Shown here in pieces: positions 33,770 through 41,961 of a DNA stretch of 64,000 bases (position 1 is the stretch's first letter; each line of letters begins with the position of its first letter). The position numbers were made by a program, and so were the translations under genes. Source of the stretch: Desulfoferula mesophila (lineage in GTDB: Bacteria > Desulfobacterota > Desulfarculia > Desulfarculales > Desulfarculaceae); assembly GCF_037076455.1 (NCBI RefSeq), contig NZ_AP028679.1, forward strand, positions 2,867,501 to 2,931,500, in the 5' to 3' direction. The notes under the pieces were generated by a model, which was not told the origin of the DNA, ran no database searches, and was given only the letters and a program-made list of their open reading frames with translations.

Positions 33770-35815
33770 ATGTGGGATCTATTATTTAATGGCTTCGCTG
33801 AAATCCTGGCCCCGGGCAACCTCATATACCTTTTTGGCGGGGTGATGGTGGGCATCATCCTGGGGGCCATCCCAGGCTTGACCGCCACCATGGGCATCGC
33901 CATGGTCATCCCCCTGACCCTCACCCTGCCCGCCCTACCCAGCCTGATGATGCTCATGGGAGCCTATAAGGGCGGCATCTTCGGCGGCTCCATTTCGGCG
34001 ATACTTTTGTGCGCGCCGGGAACCTCGGCGGCCGCGGCCACTGTAGCCGACGGCCATGCCCTGGCCAAGGCGGGCAAGGCCATCAAGGCGCTCAAGATAT
34101 CCCTGACCGCCTCGGTGATCGGCGACACCTTCAGCGACATCGTGCTTATTTTCCTGGCCGTGAACCTGGCCCGGGTGGCCCTGCAATTCGGCCCCGGCGA
34201 GTTCACCGCCGTGGCCATCATGGCCCTGACCATCGTGGGCCCGGCCTCGGGCAAGTCCCTGCTCAAGGGCCTCATCACCGCACTGCTCGGCCTGCTGGTG
34301 GCCTTGATCGGCCTGGATCCAGGCACCTCCCTGCCCAGGCTCACCTTTGACCTCAACGAGCTTGTGGACGGCATCGCCCTGGTGCCCATGCTCATCGGCC
34401 TGCTGACCATTCCCGAAATCATGGCCCAGTACGAAGAGAGGGTGAAGACTGTAAAGGCGCACATCCCCCCACCCTCTTGCAAGGACGACACCCGCATCAC
34501 CCGCAAGGACTGGAAGCAGATGGTGCGCCCCATGATCAGCGGCTCCCTGCTGGGCACCACCATCGGGATCATCCCCGGCCTGGGGCCCACCCTGGGAGCT
34601 TTCATGGGCTACGACGCCGCCTGGCGCCAATCCAAGCACCGCGAGGAGTTCGGCCGGGGCTCGGTGGAGGGCATCGCCGGGGCCGAGTCGGGCAACAACT
34701 CGGTGAGCGGGGCCAACCTGGTGCCGCTGTTGGGCCTGGGCGTGCCGGGCGACGTGGAAGCGGCCATCCTGGTGGGAGCCTTCCTGATCCACGACCTGAC
34801 CCCCGGCCCTCTGATTTTCCAGGAAGCGCCGGAAGTTATCTACGGCCTGTACGCGGGCCTGCTCACCGCCAACCTTCTGCTCTACTGCATAGCCCGGGGC
34901 CTGCTGCCCGCCTTTACCAAGGCGGCGGGGCTCAGGGTCACCATCATCTTCCCGGTGATGCTGGTGCTGTGCGCGGTGGGCTCCTACGCCTTCAACCAAA
35001 GCCTGTTCGACGTGGGGGTGACCTTCACCTTCGGTCTGCTGGGCTACGCCCTGAACAAGCTCAACTTCCCGCGCGCCACCTTCCTCATCGGCTTTATCCT
35101 GGGCCCCTTGCTGGAGGACAACTTCCGCCGGGCCATGGTGATCAGCCAGGGCGACATCGCCATTCTTTTCGACAGCCCCCTGTCCATCGGTCTGTGGATA
35201 TTCACCGCCATTTCGGTGAGCACCATTCTCTACAGCAAATGGCGGCAGCGCCAGAGGGTGGCCAAGCTGGCGCCCCCCCATGCTCCGGATCCCACGGAAC
35301 CGGAGCAGGCAGCCGAGGCCGCCACGGACGGCCGGGGCGGCTACCTGCGCGTGTCGCAATTCGCCCTGCAACTTGTCGGCGCCCTGGTTCTCTTAGCTTT
35401 CTTTCTGTTTTGCTATCTGATCCTGTTCCCGGCCCAAGTGGAAACCCCCGGCGGCTTCGGCGTCTCGGCCCTCCTGTTCCCCAACTCTCTGCTGTTACTG
35501 GGCTGCCTGTTCTCGGGCCTGCTGGCCCTGGACCTGATTCGCCGGCGCAAAACCTTCGGCTACAGCAAGATGAATTACCACGCGGCGCTCAGGGTATGCA
35601 TCTACGTGGGCGGCATGCTCCTGTACCTGCTGGGGCTGGAGTATCTGGGCTTCATGATCAGTTCGGTGCTGGGCATCCTGGGATTCTGCGTCCTCCTGGG
35701 CGAGCGCAAAATGACCGTGGTGGGGCCGCTGGCGGTGTTGGCCCCCCTGGCGGTGGACTTCCTGTTCGAGTACGCCCTGAAGGTGCAGTTGCCGAGCATG
35801 CCCTGGGTGGAATAG
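33770..35815 (+). CDS. tripartite tricarboxylate transporter TctA-TctB fusion permease
   Basis: This 681-residue membrane protein joins the large TctA permease and the small TctB subunit. Residues about 1-495 are TctA (GGVMVGIILGAIPGLTATMGIAM, SAILLCAPGTSAAAATVADG, GSLLGTTIGIIPGLGPTLGAFMGY, GNNSVSGANLVPLLGLGVPG). A hydrophilic linker rich in Pro, Glu and Ala (about 500-525) leads into a TctB domain with four hydrophobic segments (about 528-680). TctA and TctB are usually separate genes. With the TctC-like receptor upstream this completes a sodium-coupled importer. It is the last member of the LacI-linked group before a quinone-oxidoreductase gene. Confidence 0.93.
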   Translation: MWDLLFNGFAEILAPGNLIYLFGGVMVGIILGAIPGLTATMGIAMVIPLTLTLPALPSLMMLMGAYKGGIFGGSISAILLCAPGTSAAAATVADGHALAKAGKAIKALKISLTASVIGDTFSDIVLIFLAVNLARVALQFGPGEFTAVAIMALTIVGPASGKSLLKGLITALLGLLVALIGLDPGTSLPRLTFDLNELVDGIALVPMLIGLLTIPEIMAQYEERVKTVKAHIPPPSCKDDTRITRKDWKQMVRPMISGSLLGTTIGIIPGLGPTLGAFMGYDAAWRQSKHREEFGRGSVEGIAGAESGNNSVSGANLVPLLGLGVPGDVEAAILVGAFLIHDLTPGPLIFQEAPEVIYGLYAGLLTANLLLYCIARGLLPAFTKAAGLRVTIIFPVMLVLCAVGSYAFNQSLFDVGVTFTFGLLGYALNKLNFPRATFLIGFILGPLLEDNFRRAMVISQGDIAILFDSPLSIGLWIFTAISVSTILYSKWRQRQRVAKLAPPHAPDPTEPEQAAEAATDGRGGYLRVSQFALQLVGALVLLAFFLFCYLILFPAQVETPGGFGVSALLFPNSLLLLGCLFSGLLALDLIRRRKTFGYSKMNYHAALRVCIYVGGMLLYLLGLEYLGFMISSVLGILGFCVLLGERKMTVVGPLAVLAPLAVDFLFEYALKVQLPSMPWVE

Positions 35816-35901
35816 CCAAACCAGAGCCCAGTTTCCCGGCGCTCCCGGCCGGCCTGGGGTAAAATTGGCCCGTATGGCTTGAAACGCAAAGTGGAGGCAG
35901 C

Positions 35902-36885
35902 ATGCAAGCGGTACTGGTCAAACAACCCGGAGGCCCCGAACAACTCTACCTGGGCGAGGCCCCGGACCCCGCGCCCAAGGAGGGGCAAGTGCTGGTCAAG
36001 GTGGCGGCCACCGCGGTAAACCGGGCCGACACCCTGCAACGCCGGGGCATGTATCCCCCTCCCCCCGGCGAAAGCGAAATCCTGGGCCTGGAGATGGCCG
36101 GCGAGGTGGTGGAGACCGGGCCCGGCTGCGAACTGCGCCGGCCCGGCGACAAGGTGTTCGGCATCCTCTCCGGCGGCGGCTACGCCCAGTACGCGGCCCT
36201 GGACGAGGGGCTGGCCATGCCCATCCCCGAGGGCATCGCCCTGGAGCAGGCGGCGGGCATGGCCGAGGTTTTTCTCACCGCTTACCAGGCGCTGTTTTGG
36301 TTGGGCGAGCTGCAAGCCGGCGAGAACGTGTTGATCCACGCCGGAGCCAGCGGGGTGGGCACCTCGGCCATCCAGTTGGCCAAAATGGCCGGAGCCAGGG
36401 TCCTGGTAACCGCCAGTTCTCCGGAGAAGCTTCAGGCTTGCCGCTCCCTGGGGGCCGATGTGGGCATCAACTACAAGCTGGAAGATTTTCCCGCCAGGGT
36501 GATGGAGGCCACCGAGGGCCATGGCGCGGACGTGCTTATCGACTTCATCGCGGCCCCCTACTACCAGCGCAACCTGTCTTCCCTGGCCGTGGACGGCCGC
36601 ATGGTGATGCTGGCCTTTATCGGCGGCCATCAGGTGGAGCAGGTGGACCTGCGGCCCATGCTCAACAAGCGCCTTACGATAAAGGGCACCACCCTGCGCA
36701 GTCGCTCCCTGGACTACCGGGTGCGCTTGAGCCAGGAGTTTATCGCCAAATACGCGGCCCGCTTCAGCGCGAGTGAGTTGAAGCCGGTTATTGACAGTGT
36801 GCTTGCCTTGAGCGATGTTAGGGCGGCCCATGAACGGATCGAGGCCAACCTCAACGTTGGCAAGATAATTTTGCGGATCGCCTGA
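35902..36885 (+). CDS. zinc-free quinone oxidoreductase (MDR family)
   Basis: This 327-residue NAD(P)H-dependent reductase of the TP53I3/PIG3-like branch has the N-terminal catalytic domain (QAVLVKQPGGPEQLYLGEAP, ATAVNRADTLQRRGMYPPPPG, ILGLEMAGEVVE) and a Rossmann domain with HAGASGVGTSAIQLAKMAGARVLVTA. It lacks the structural-zinc Cys cluster of alcohol dehydrogenases. It reduces quinones or activated enones in relatives; the local substrate is unknown. GGAGG lies before the ATG. A thiolase gene follows after about 100 bases. Confidence 0.92.
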   Translation: MQAVLVKQPGGPEQLYLGEAPDPAPKEGQVLVKVAATAVNRADTLQRRGMYPPPPGESEILGLEMAGEVVETGPGCELRRPGDKVFGILSGGGYAQYAALDEGLAMPIPEGIALEQAAGMAEVFLTAYQALFWLGELQAGENVLIHAGASGVGTSAIQLAKMAGARVLVTASSPEKLQACRSLGADVGINYKLEDFPARVMEATEGHGADVLIDFIAAPYYQRNLSSLAVDGRMVMLAFIGGHQVEQVDLRPMLNKRLTIKGTTLRSRSLDYRVRLSQEFIAKYAARFSASELKPVIDSVLALSDVRAAHERIEANLNVGKIILRIA

Positions 36886-36987
36886 CCCGAACCGCGCCCC
36901 GGCAGTAGAGCGGCGCGACCCCGGACGACTTGGCCCAAGGGCATTGGCGGGCTTTCCAGTTGAGTTGCATTACAGGAGAAGCATCCC

Positions 36988-38247
36988 ATGAAAATTATGA
37001 TTTGCGGCGCGGTGCGCACCCCCATCGGCAATTACATTGGCTCCCTGCGCGATGTCCCGGCCTACAAACTGGGCGCCCTGGTCCTCAACGAAGCCGTCAA
37101 ACGGGCCGGAGTGGACCCGGCAACGGTGGACGACGTGATCATGGGCCAGTCCTACCAAAACGGCGAATCGGTGAACATCGCCCGCATGTCTTTGTTGGCC
37201 GCCGGCTGGCCCGACCACGTGACCGGGATGACCCTCGACCGCCGTTGTTTGTCGGGTCTGGACGCCATTTGCCAGGGCGCCATGAAGATCATGAGCGGCT
37301 ACGCCGACATCGTGGTGGCCGGCGGGGTGGACAGCATGAGCCGGGCCGAATTCTACATTCCCGGCGAATTCATGAAATGGGGCGTGGGCGGGGCCAAAGA
37401 CCCCAAGTGGGGCTTAATGCCCCGGGGCCACGGAGCCCTGCCCATGTGGGGTATCCCCTTGTTCGACCGCATCCAGAGGGCGCGGGTGATGTCCCAGCCC
37501 GTGGAGCGCTATGGCGAGCTCAACTCCATGATGTCCTGGGCCGAGGCCGCGGCCAAGGCCGAAGGCGTTACCCGCGAGGAGGCCGACCGCTGGTCGCTGC
37601 GCAGCCACCAACGGGCCATCGCGGCCATCGACGCGGGCAAGTTCGATGAAGAAATCGTGCCGGTGGAGGTGCCCGGCAAAAAAGGCGCGGTCAATCTGGT
37701 CAGCCAGGACGAACCGCCCCGGCGCGATTCCTCCCTGGAGCGTCTGGCCAAGCTGCCCACCGTGTACCCGGACGGCATTTGCACGGCGGGCAACTCGTCC
37801 ACCGAAAACGACGGCGCGGCCGCCGTGGTGTTGATGAGCGAGGAAACCGCCAGCAAGCTGGGCGTGACTCCCCTGGGCAGCCTGGTTTCCTTCGGGGTGG
37901 CCGCCGCCGATCCCTCTCTCACCTACCCGGCCGTGCCGGCCTCGGTGAACAAGGCCTTGGACAAGGCCGGCCTGACCTTGGAGCAGATAGACCTCATCGA
38001 GATACAGGAGGCCTTCGCCGCCCAGGTGCTGGCCGACGCCAAGCTCATGGGCCTGACCTACGAGGACATGGACCCCATGGTCAACGTGAACGGTTCGGGC
38101 ATTTCCCTGGGCCATCCCATCGGGGCCACGGGAGCCATGCGCATGGTAACCCTGCTGCAAGAGATGAAACGCCGGGGAGCTTCCTTGGGCATGGAGACCA
38201 TCTGCGGCGGCGGCGGCCAGGGCATCGCGGCGATCGTGGCCCGCTAG
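36988..38247 (+). CDS. thiolase (acetyl-CoA C-acyltransferase family)
   Basis: This 419-residue thiolase has the nucleophile Cys in DRRCLSGLDAI near residue 90, NGSGISLGHPIGATGAMRM with the catalytic His, and the proton-transfer Cys in ICGGGGQGIA near the C-terminus. QEAFAAQVLAD is the conserved mid-protein motif. It could split acetoacetyl-CoA or another 3-ketoacyl-CoA with CoA. It is one of two thiolases in the window; the other lies in the liv/CoA-transferase unit at 42-43 kb. GGAG is found 10 bases upstream of the ATG, and the next gene follows after 20 bases. Confidence 0.94.
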   Translation: MKIMICGAVRTPIGNYIGSLRDVPAYKLGALVLNEAVKRAGVDPATVDDVIMGQSYQNGESVNIARMSLLAAGWPDHVTGMTLDRRCLSGLDAICQGAMKIMSGYADIVVAGGVDSMSRAEFYIPGEFMKWGVGGAKDPKWGLMPRGHGALPMWGIPLFDRIQRARVMSQPVERYGELNSMMSWAEAAAKAEGVTREEADRWSLRSHQRAIAAIDAGKFDEEIVPVEVPGKKGAVNLVSQDEPPRRDSSLERLAKLPTVYPDGICTAGNSSTENDGAAAVVLMSEETASKLGVTPLGSLVSFGVAAADPSLTYPAVPASVNKALDKAGLTLEQIDLIEIQEAFAAQVLADAKLMGLTYEDMDPMVNVNGSGISLGHPIGATGAMRMVTLLQEMKRRGASLGMETICGGGGQGIAAIVAR

Positions 38248-38267
38248 GTCAGCAAAGGGACCGCACC

Positions 38268-39218
38268 ATGTTGATCCGCTCTTTTTCCCCCACCTTTGGC
38301 AAAATAGCCACCGAACCCGCCCAGTGGCTGCGCGACCAGGGGTGGCAGGTGGAGCTTTGCCCGCAGGACCATCCCGTGGACCAAGCCACGGCCAGGGACC
38401 TAGTCGGCGACTGTGACGGCCTGGTCTGCGGCATGACCCCCATTGATCGGCAAATGCTCTTGGCCGCGCCGCGCCTCAAGGTGGTCTCCATGCACGGCAC
38501 CGGCACCGGCCACATCGACCTGGAGTTCGCCAGGCAGCGCGGAGTGGTGGTGTGCAACGTGCCCGGCGGCAACCAGCGGGCCGTGGCCGAACTGGCCCTG
38601 GGGCTGATCCTGTGCCTGGCCCGCGGCATCCCCCAGGCCCGCCAACAGGTGTTGGAGGGGGGCTGGTCCCCGGTCATAGGTTGCGAGATAAAGGGCAAGA
38701 CCCTGGGCATCCTGGGCCTGGGCAAGATCGGCCGCGAGTTGGCCCGCATGGCCCGGGCCCTGGGCATGGAGGTGGTGGCTTACAACCGCACCCCGCTTCC
38801 GGAGTTCGCCGCCCAGCTCGGCCTGGCCCTGGTGCCCCTGGACGAGCTGCTGGCCAAAGCGGATTTCATCAGCCTGCACCTGCCGGGCACGCCCGAGACC
38901 ATGGGCCTTATCGGAAAGCGCGAGCTGGCCTTGGCCAAGCCGGGGGCCTATTTGCTCAACCTGGGCCGGGGCGGGGTGGTGGACGAGGCCGCCCTGTACC
39001 AGGCCCTGACCCAGGGCCGCCTGGCCGGAGCCGCCCTGGACGTGCTGGCCCAGGAGCCGCCCCAAGACAATCCCCTGCTGGAGCTGCCCCAGGTGATCGT
39101 GGTGCCCCACATCGGCGGTTACACCATGGAGAGCCTCAACCAGGTGGGCTGGACCTGCGCCCGCAATATCGCGGCGGTGCTCAAGGGCGAGAAGCCGCCC
39201 TATCCGGTAAACCTTTGA
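38268..39218 (+). CDS. D-isomer-specific 2-hydroxyacid dehydrogenase
   Basis: This 316-residue NAD-dependent dehydrogenase has the nucleotide motif GKTLGILGLGKIGRELARMARALGMEVVAYNR, DFISLHLPGTPETMGLIG, the catalytic Arg in LLNLGRGGVVDEAAL, the Glu in ALDVLAQEPP and the His in VVPHIGGYT. It is a short 3-phosphoglycerate-dehydrogenase-like form without a regulatory domain. It may interconvert a 2-oxo acid and a D-2-hydroxy acid related to the surrounding catabolism, but its substrate cannot be read. The ATG at 38268 follows AAAGGGA and lies 20 bases after the thiolase stop. Confidence 0.92.
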   Translation: MLIRSFSPTFGKIATEPAQWLRDQGWQVELCPQDHPVDQATARDLVGDCDGLVCGMTPIDRQMLLAAPRLKVVSMHGTGTGHIDLEFARQRGVVVCNVPGGNQRAVAELALGLILCLARGIPQARQQVLEGGWSPVIGCEIKGKTLGILGLGKIGRELARMARALGMEVVAYNRTPLPEFAAQLGLALVPLDELLAKADFISLHLPGTPETMGLIGKRELALAKPGAYLLNLGRGGVVDEAALYQALTQGRLAGAALDVLAQEPPQDNPLLELPQVIVVPHIGGYTMESLNQVGWTCARNIAAVLKGEKPPYPVNL

Positions 39219-39365
39219 GAGCCGAACGGGCCGCATAAAGGGGGCCATGACGGCTGAAGCGGTGGACCGCGAGCCCTCTGACGCGTACCCTGAGGCTAGG
39301 GCAATTTTTTCAGCGCTGGCGAGAGGCTAGACCACGGTAGCTGCCTAGCCAGGGAGGTGGGCACC

Positions 39366-40526
39366 ATGAAACTGACCGGCGAGTTCAAGAAGTGGCTGGT
39401 CGGGCTCCGGCACGACCTGCACCAACATCCCGAAGTGGCCCTCAAGGAGGAGCGCACCACCCGGCAAATCCTGGCCCACCTGAAACAGATGGGCATCGAG
39501 GCCCACGGCCTGTCCGGCATGACCGGCGTGGTGGGGCTGATCCCCGGGGCCCAGGAAGGCCCCACCCTGGCCATCCGGGCCGACATCGACGCCCTGCCCA
39601 TCCAAGAGATGAACCAGGTGCCCTACAAGTCGACTCACCCCGGCATGATGCACGCCTGCGGCCACGACGTGCACACGGCCGTTCTGTTGGGCACGGCGCG
39701 CCTGGTATTGGAATCAGGCCTGGCGGGTGAGTTGCGGGGCAATCTGAAGCTGATCTTCCAGCCCGCCGAAGAGACCGGCGTGGGGGCCCGCATGATGGTG
39801 GAGCGGGGGGTCTTGGAAAATCCCGCCGTGGACCGCATCATCGCCGCCCACGTGGCCGGCGATTTGCCGATCGGCCACATGGGCATCAACTTCGGCCAGA
39901 GCCACGCCTCCAACGACCTTTTCCGCCTGCGCATCAAGGGCAAGGGCACCCACGGGGCCAGACCCAGCCAGGGCAACGACCCGGTGGTGGCCGGGGCCTA
40001 TCTGATCAGCGCCCTGCAGGTGGGCGTGTCGCGCAAGGTGGACCCCCTGGAGCCCGCGGTGATAAGCGTGTGCAGCTTCCACGCGGGCTCGGCCCTCAAC
40101 GTCATCCCGGAGACCGCTGAACTGGGCGGCACCATCAGGGCCATGACCCCGGCGGTGCAAAAGGAGCTGAACCAGCACTTGCAACGCTCGGTGCGGGGCA
40201 TATCAGAAACCTTTGGGGTGGAGTGCGAGTTGGAGGTGGAGGAGGTTTTCCCCCCTTGCCTCAACGATCCCCAGGTGGTGGAGTTCATGGAGCAGTGCGC
40301 CGCCCAGGTGGTGGGCCTGGACAAGGTGCACCACTCGCCGCCGGTCACCGGCTCGGAGGATTTCGCCTTTTTCACCCAGTTGGTGCCAGGGGCCATCGTG
40401 CGCCTGGGCTGCGGCGACGGCCACGGCGAACCGGCCCTGCACTCGCCCCGCTTCGACGTGAGCGACGAGGTTCTCTTCACCGGGGTCAAGGTTTTCTACG
40501 AGGCCGTCAGCAAGTACCTGGGCTGA
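39366..40526 (+). CDS. M20-family amidohydrolase (hippurate hydrolase/IAA-amino-acid hydrolase-like)
   Basis: This 386-residue metal-dependent amidohydrolase has LRHDLHQHPEVALKEERTT, the metal site AIRADIDALPIQE and MHACGHDVHTAVLLGTA, the catalytic Glu pair in FQPAEETGVGARMMV, and the C-terminal SEDFAFF. Relatives cleave N-acyl amino acids such as hippurate or N-acetyl-diaminopimelate. The ATG at 39366 follows AGGGAGG. It ends the plus-strand run of catabolic genes and is followed by a bidirectional terminator. A role in releasing a carboxylic acid from an amide for the local pathway is possible but unproven. Confidence 0.92.
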   Translation: MKLTGEFKKWLVGLRHDLHQHPEVALKEERTTRQILAHLKQMGIEAHGLSGMTGVVGLIPGAQEGPTLAIRADIDALPIQEMNQVPYKSTHPGMMHACGHDVHTAVLLGTARLVLESGLAGELRGNLKLIFQPAEETGVGARMMVERGVLENPAVDRIIAAHVAGDLPIGHMGINFGQSHASNDLFRLRIKGKGTHGARPSQGNDPVVAGAYLISALQVGVSRKVDPLEPAVISVCSFHAGSALNVIPETAELGGTIRAMTPAVQKELNQHLQRSVRGISETFGVECELEVEEVFPPCLNDPQVVEFMEQCAAQVVGLDKVHHSPPVTGSEDFAFFTQLVPGAIVRLGCGDGHGEPALHSPRFDVSDEVLFTGVKVFYEAVSKYLG

Positions 40527-40547
40527 GCCAGCCACGCCAAACAGCAA

Positions 40548-40572
40548 GGGCGGCCCCCATGAGGGGCCGCCC
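40548..40572. terminator. bidirectional terminator between convergent operons
   Basis: GGGCGGCCCC and GGGGCCGCCC form a perfect 10-bp stem with a 5-base loop, followed by CGTTTATT on the plus strand. It lies between the M20 stop and the stop of the convergent CoA-transferase gene. Confidence 0.7.
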
Positions 40573-40596
40573 CGTTTATTGTCGCGAGCCTTGGCC

Positions 40597-41265
40597 CTAG
40601 AACCTGGCTGGCCCTTCGGGCGGCAGGAGAAGCTCGACGCCGGTGCGCTGGCGCACCTCCTCCAACTCCACCTCTTCGGCGATCTCCAGCAAAAGCAGGC
40701 CGCGCCGGGTGGGCTGCATCACCGCGATCTCGGTGATGATGAGGTCCACGCAGGCCTTGCCCGTGAGGGGCAACGAACACTCCTCCACGACCTTGGGATT
40801 GCCCGCCCGGTCGTTGTGGTTGGTTACCACTATCAGGCGCCGGGCCTTCTGGGCCACTTCCATGGCCCCGCCGATGCCCGGCGCGTACTTACCGGGGATG
40901 ATCCAGTTGGCCAAATCGCCCTTGGCGCTCACCTCCAGGGCCCCCAGGAAGGCCACGTCCAGACGCCCTCCCCGGATCATGGCGAAGGACAGCGCGCTGT
41001 CGAAAAAGGAGGCGCCCGGCACCAGCTCCACATAGGCCCCGCCGGCGTCGATGAGGTTGCGGTCCTCCTGGCCCCGGGGGCAACGGCCGCCCATGCCCAA
41101 GACCCCGTTTTCCGCGTGCACGAAGAACTGTATCTCCGGCGGCAGGAACTTGGCGATCAGGGTGGGGATGCCGATGCCGAAGTTGACGACCTTGCCTTCG
41201 CTGATCTCCCGGGCCGCCCGGGTGGCGATTTTCTCTTTATATGATGTGGTGCTCAAGGATGCCAT
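40597..41265 (-). CDS. CoA-transferase subunit B (3-oxoacid type)
   Basis: This 222-residue subunit carries the catalytic Glu in HAENGVLGMG near residue 50 and the GIPTLIAKFLP start of the family I beta subunit. It pairs with subunit A, whose gene overlaps its start by 29 bases. Family I enzymes move CoA between acids such as acetoacetate, 3-oxoadipate, butyrate or acetate. Next to a thiolase, the likely use is to activate acetoacetate or 3-oxoadipate. It is the last gene of the minus-strand liv/thiolase unit. Confidence 0.93.
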   Translation of the reverse strand: MASLSTTSYKEKIATRAAREISEGKVVNFGIGIPTLIAKFLPPEIQFFVHAENGVLGMGGRCPRGQEDRNLIDAGGAYVELVPGASFFDSALSFAMIRGGRLDVAFLGALEVSAKGDLANWIIPGKYAPGIGGAMEVAQKARRLIVVTNHNDRAGNPKVVEECSLPLTGKACVDLIITEIAVMQPTRRGLLLLEIAEEVELEEVRQRTGVELLLPPEGPARF

Positions 41266-41932
41266 ACTCCTCGCTGAGCTCTTCCAAGAGAACTACGTGG
41301 TCCACAAATGCGCCGGGCGTATGGACGTGCTCGGGCTCCAGGTCGCCTATCTCCACCAGCTCTTCCACCTCGGCGATGACCGTGGTGGCGGCGGTGGCCA
41401 TGATGGGGTTGAAGTTCATGGCGCTCTTGGCATAGACCAGGTTGCCGAAACGGTCGGCCTTGGCCGCGTGCACCAGGGCCACGTCCGCCTTGATGGCCGA
41501 CTCCACGATCAGCTCCCGCCCTTCGAACCACATGGTCTGCTTGGTGCTGGAGAGCAGTTCGGTGTCCATGCCGATGTCGGTGAGCAGGCCGAAGAGCCCA
41601 GCGCCGCCGGCCCTGATCTTTTCGGCCAAGATGCCCTGGGGATAGAACTCCACCTCCACCTCGCCCCGGTTCATCATGCCGATGACCGTCTTGTTGAGGC
41701 CCAGGTGGGTGGTGATTATCTTGCGCACCAAGCCGGCCTCGATCAGCTTGGAGATTCCCATGTGATCTTCGTTGGCCTCGTTCTTGACCACGGTCAACTC
41801 GTTGACACCGCCTTGCAGCAGGCCGTTGAGCAAGGTGAAGGGGGTGCCCGGCACGCCGAAGCCGCCCACCATCACCGTGTCGCCGGGCTTCACCCGGCCC
41901 AAGGCCGCATCAAGGCTGCAAACTTTGTTCAT
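41237..41932 (-). CDS. CoA-transferase subunit A (3-oxoacid type)
   Basis: This 231-residue alpha subunit contains the CoA-binding glycine motif VMVGGFGVPGTPFTLLNGL near residue 20, EFYPQGILAEKIRAGGAGLFGL, and AKADRFGNLVYAKSAMNFNP. It forms the active enzyme with subunit B, whose start codon it overlaps. The gene follows the thiolase by about 30 bases, and the trio resembles the end of an acetoacetate or 3-oxoadipate pathway. Acetoacetate made by the BKACE enzyme at 28.9 kb would be a suitable substrate. Confidence 0.93.
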   Translation of the reverse strand: MNKVCSLDAALGRVKPGDTVMVGGFGVPGTPFTLLNGLLQGGVNELTVVKNEANEDHMGISKLIEAGLVRKIITTHLGLNKTVIGMMNRGEVEVEFYPQGILAEKIRAGGAGLFGLLTDIGMDTELLSSTKQTMWFEGRELIVESAIKADVALVHAAKADRFGNLVYAKSAMNFNPIMATAATTVIAEVEELVEIGDLEPEHVHTPGAFVDHVVLLEELSEEYGILEHHII

Positions 41933-41961
41933 AACCTACGACTTCTCCCAGACGCGCGGGC

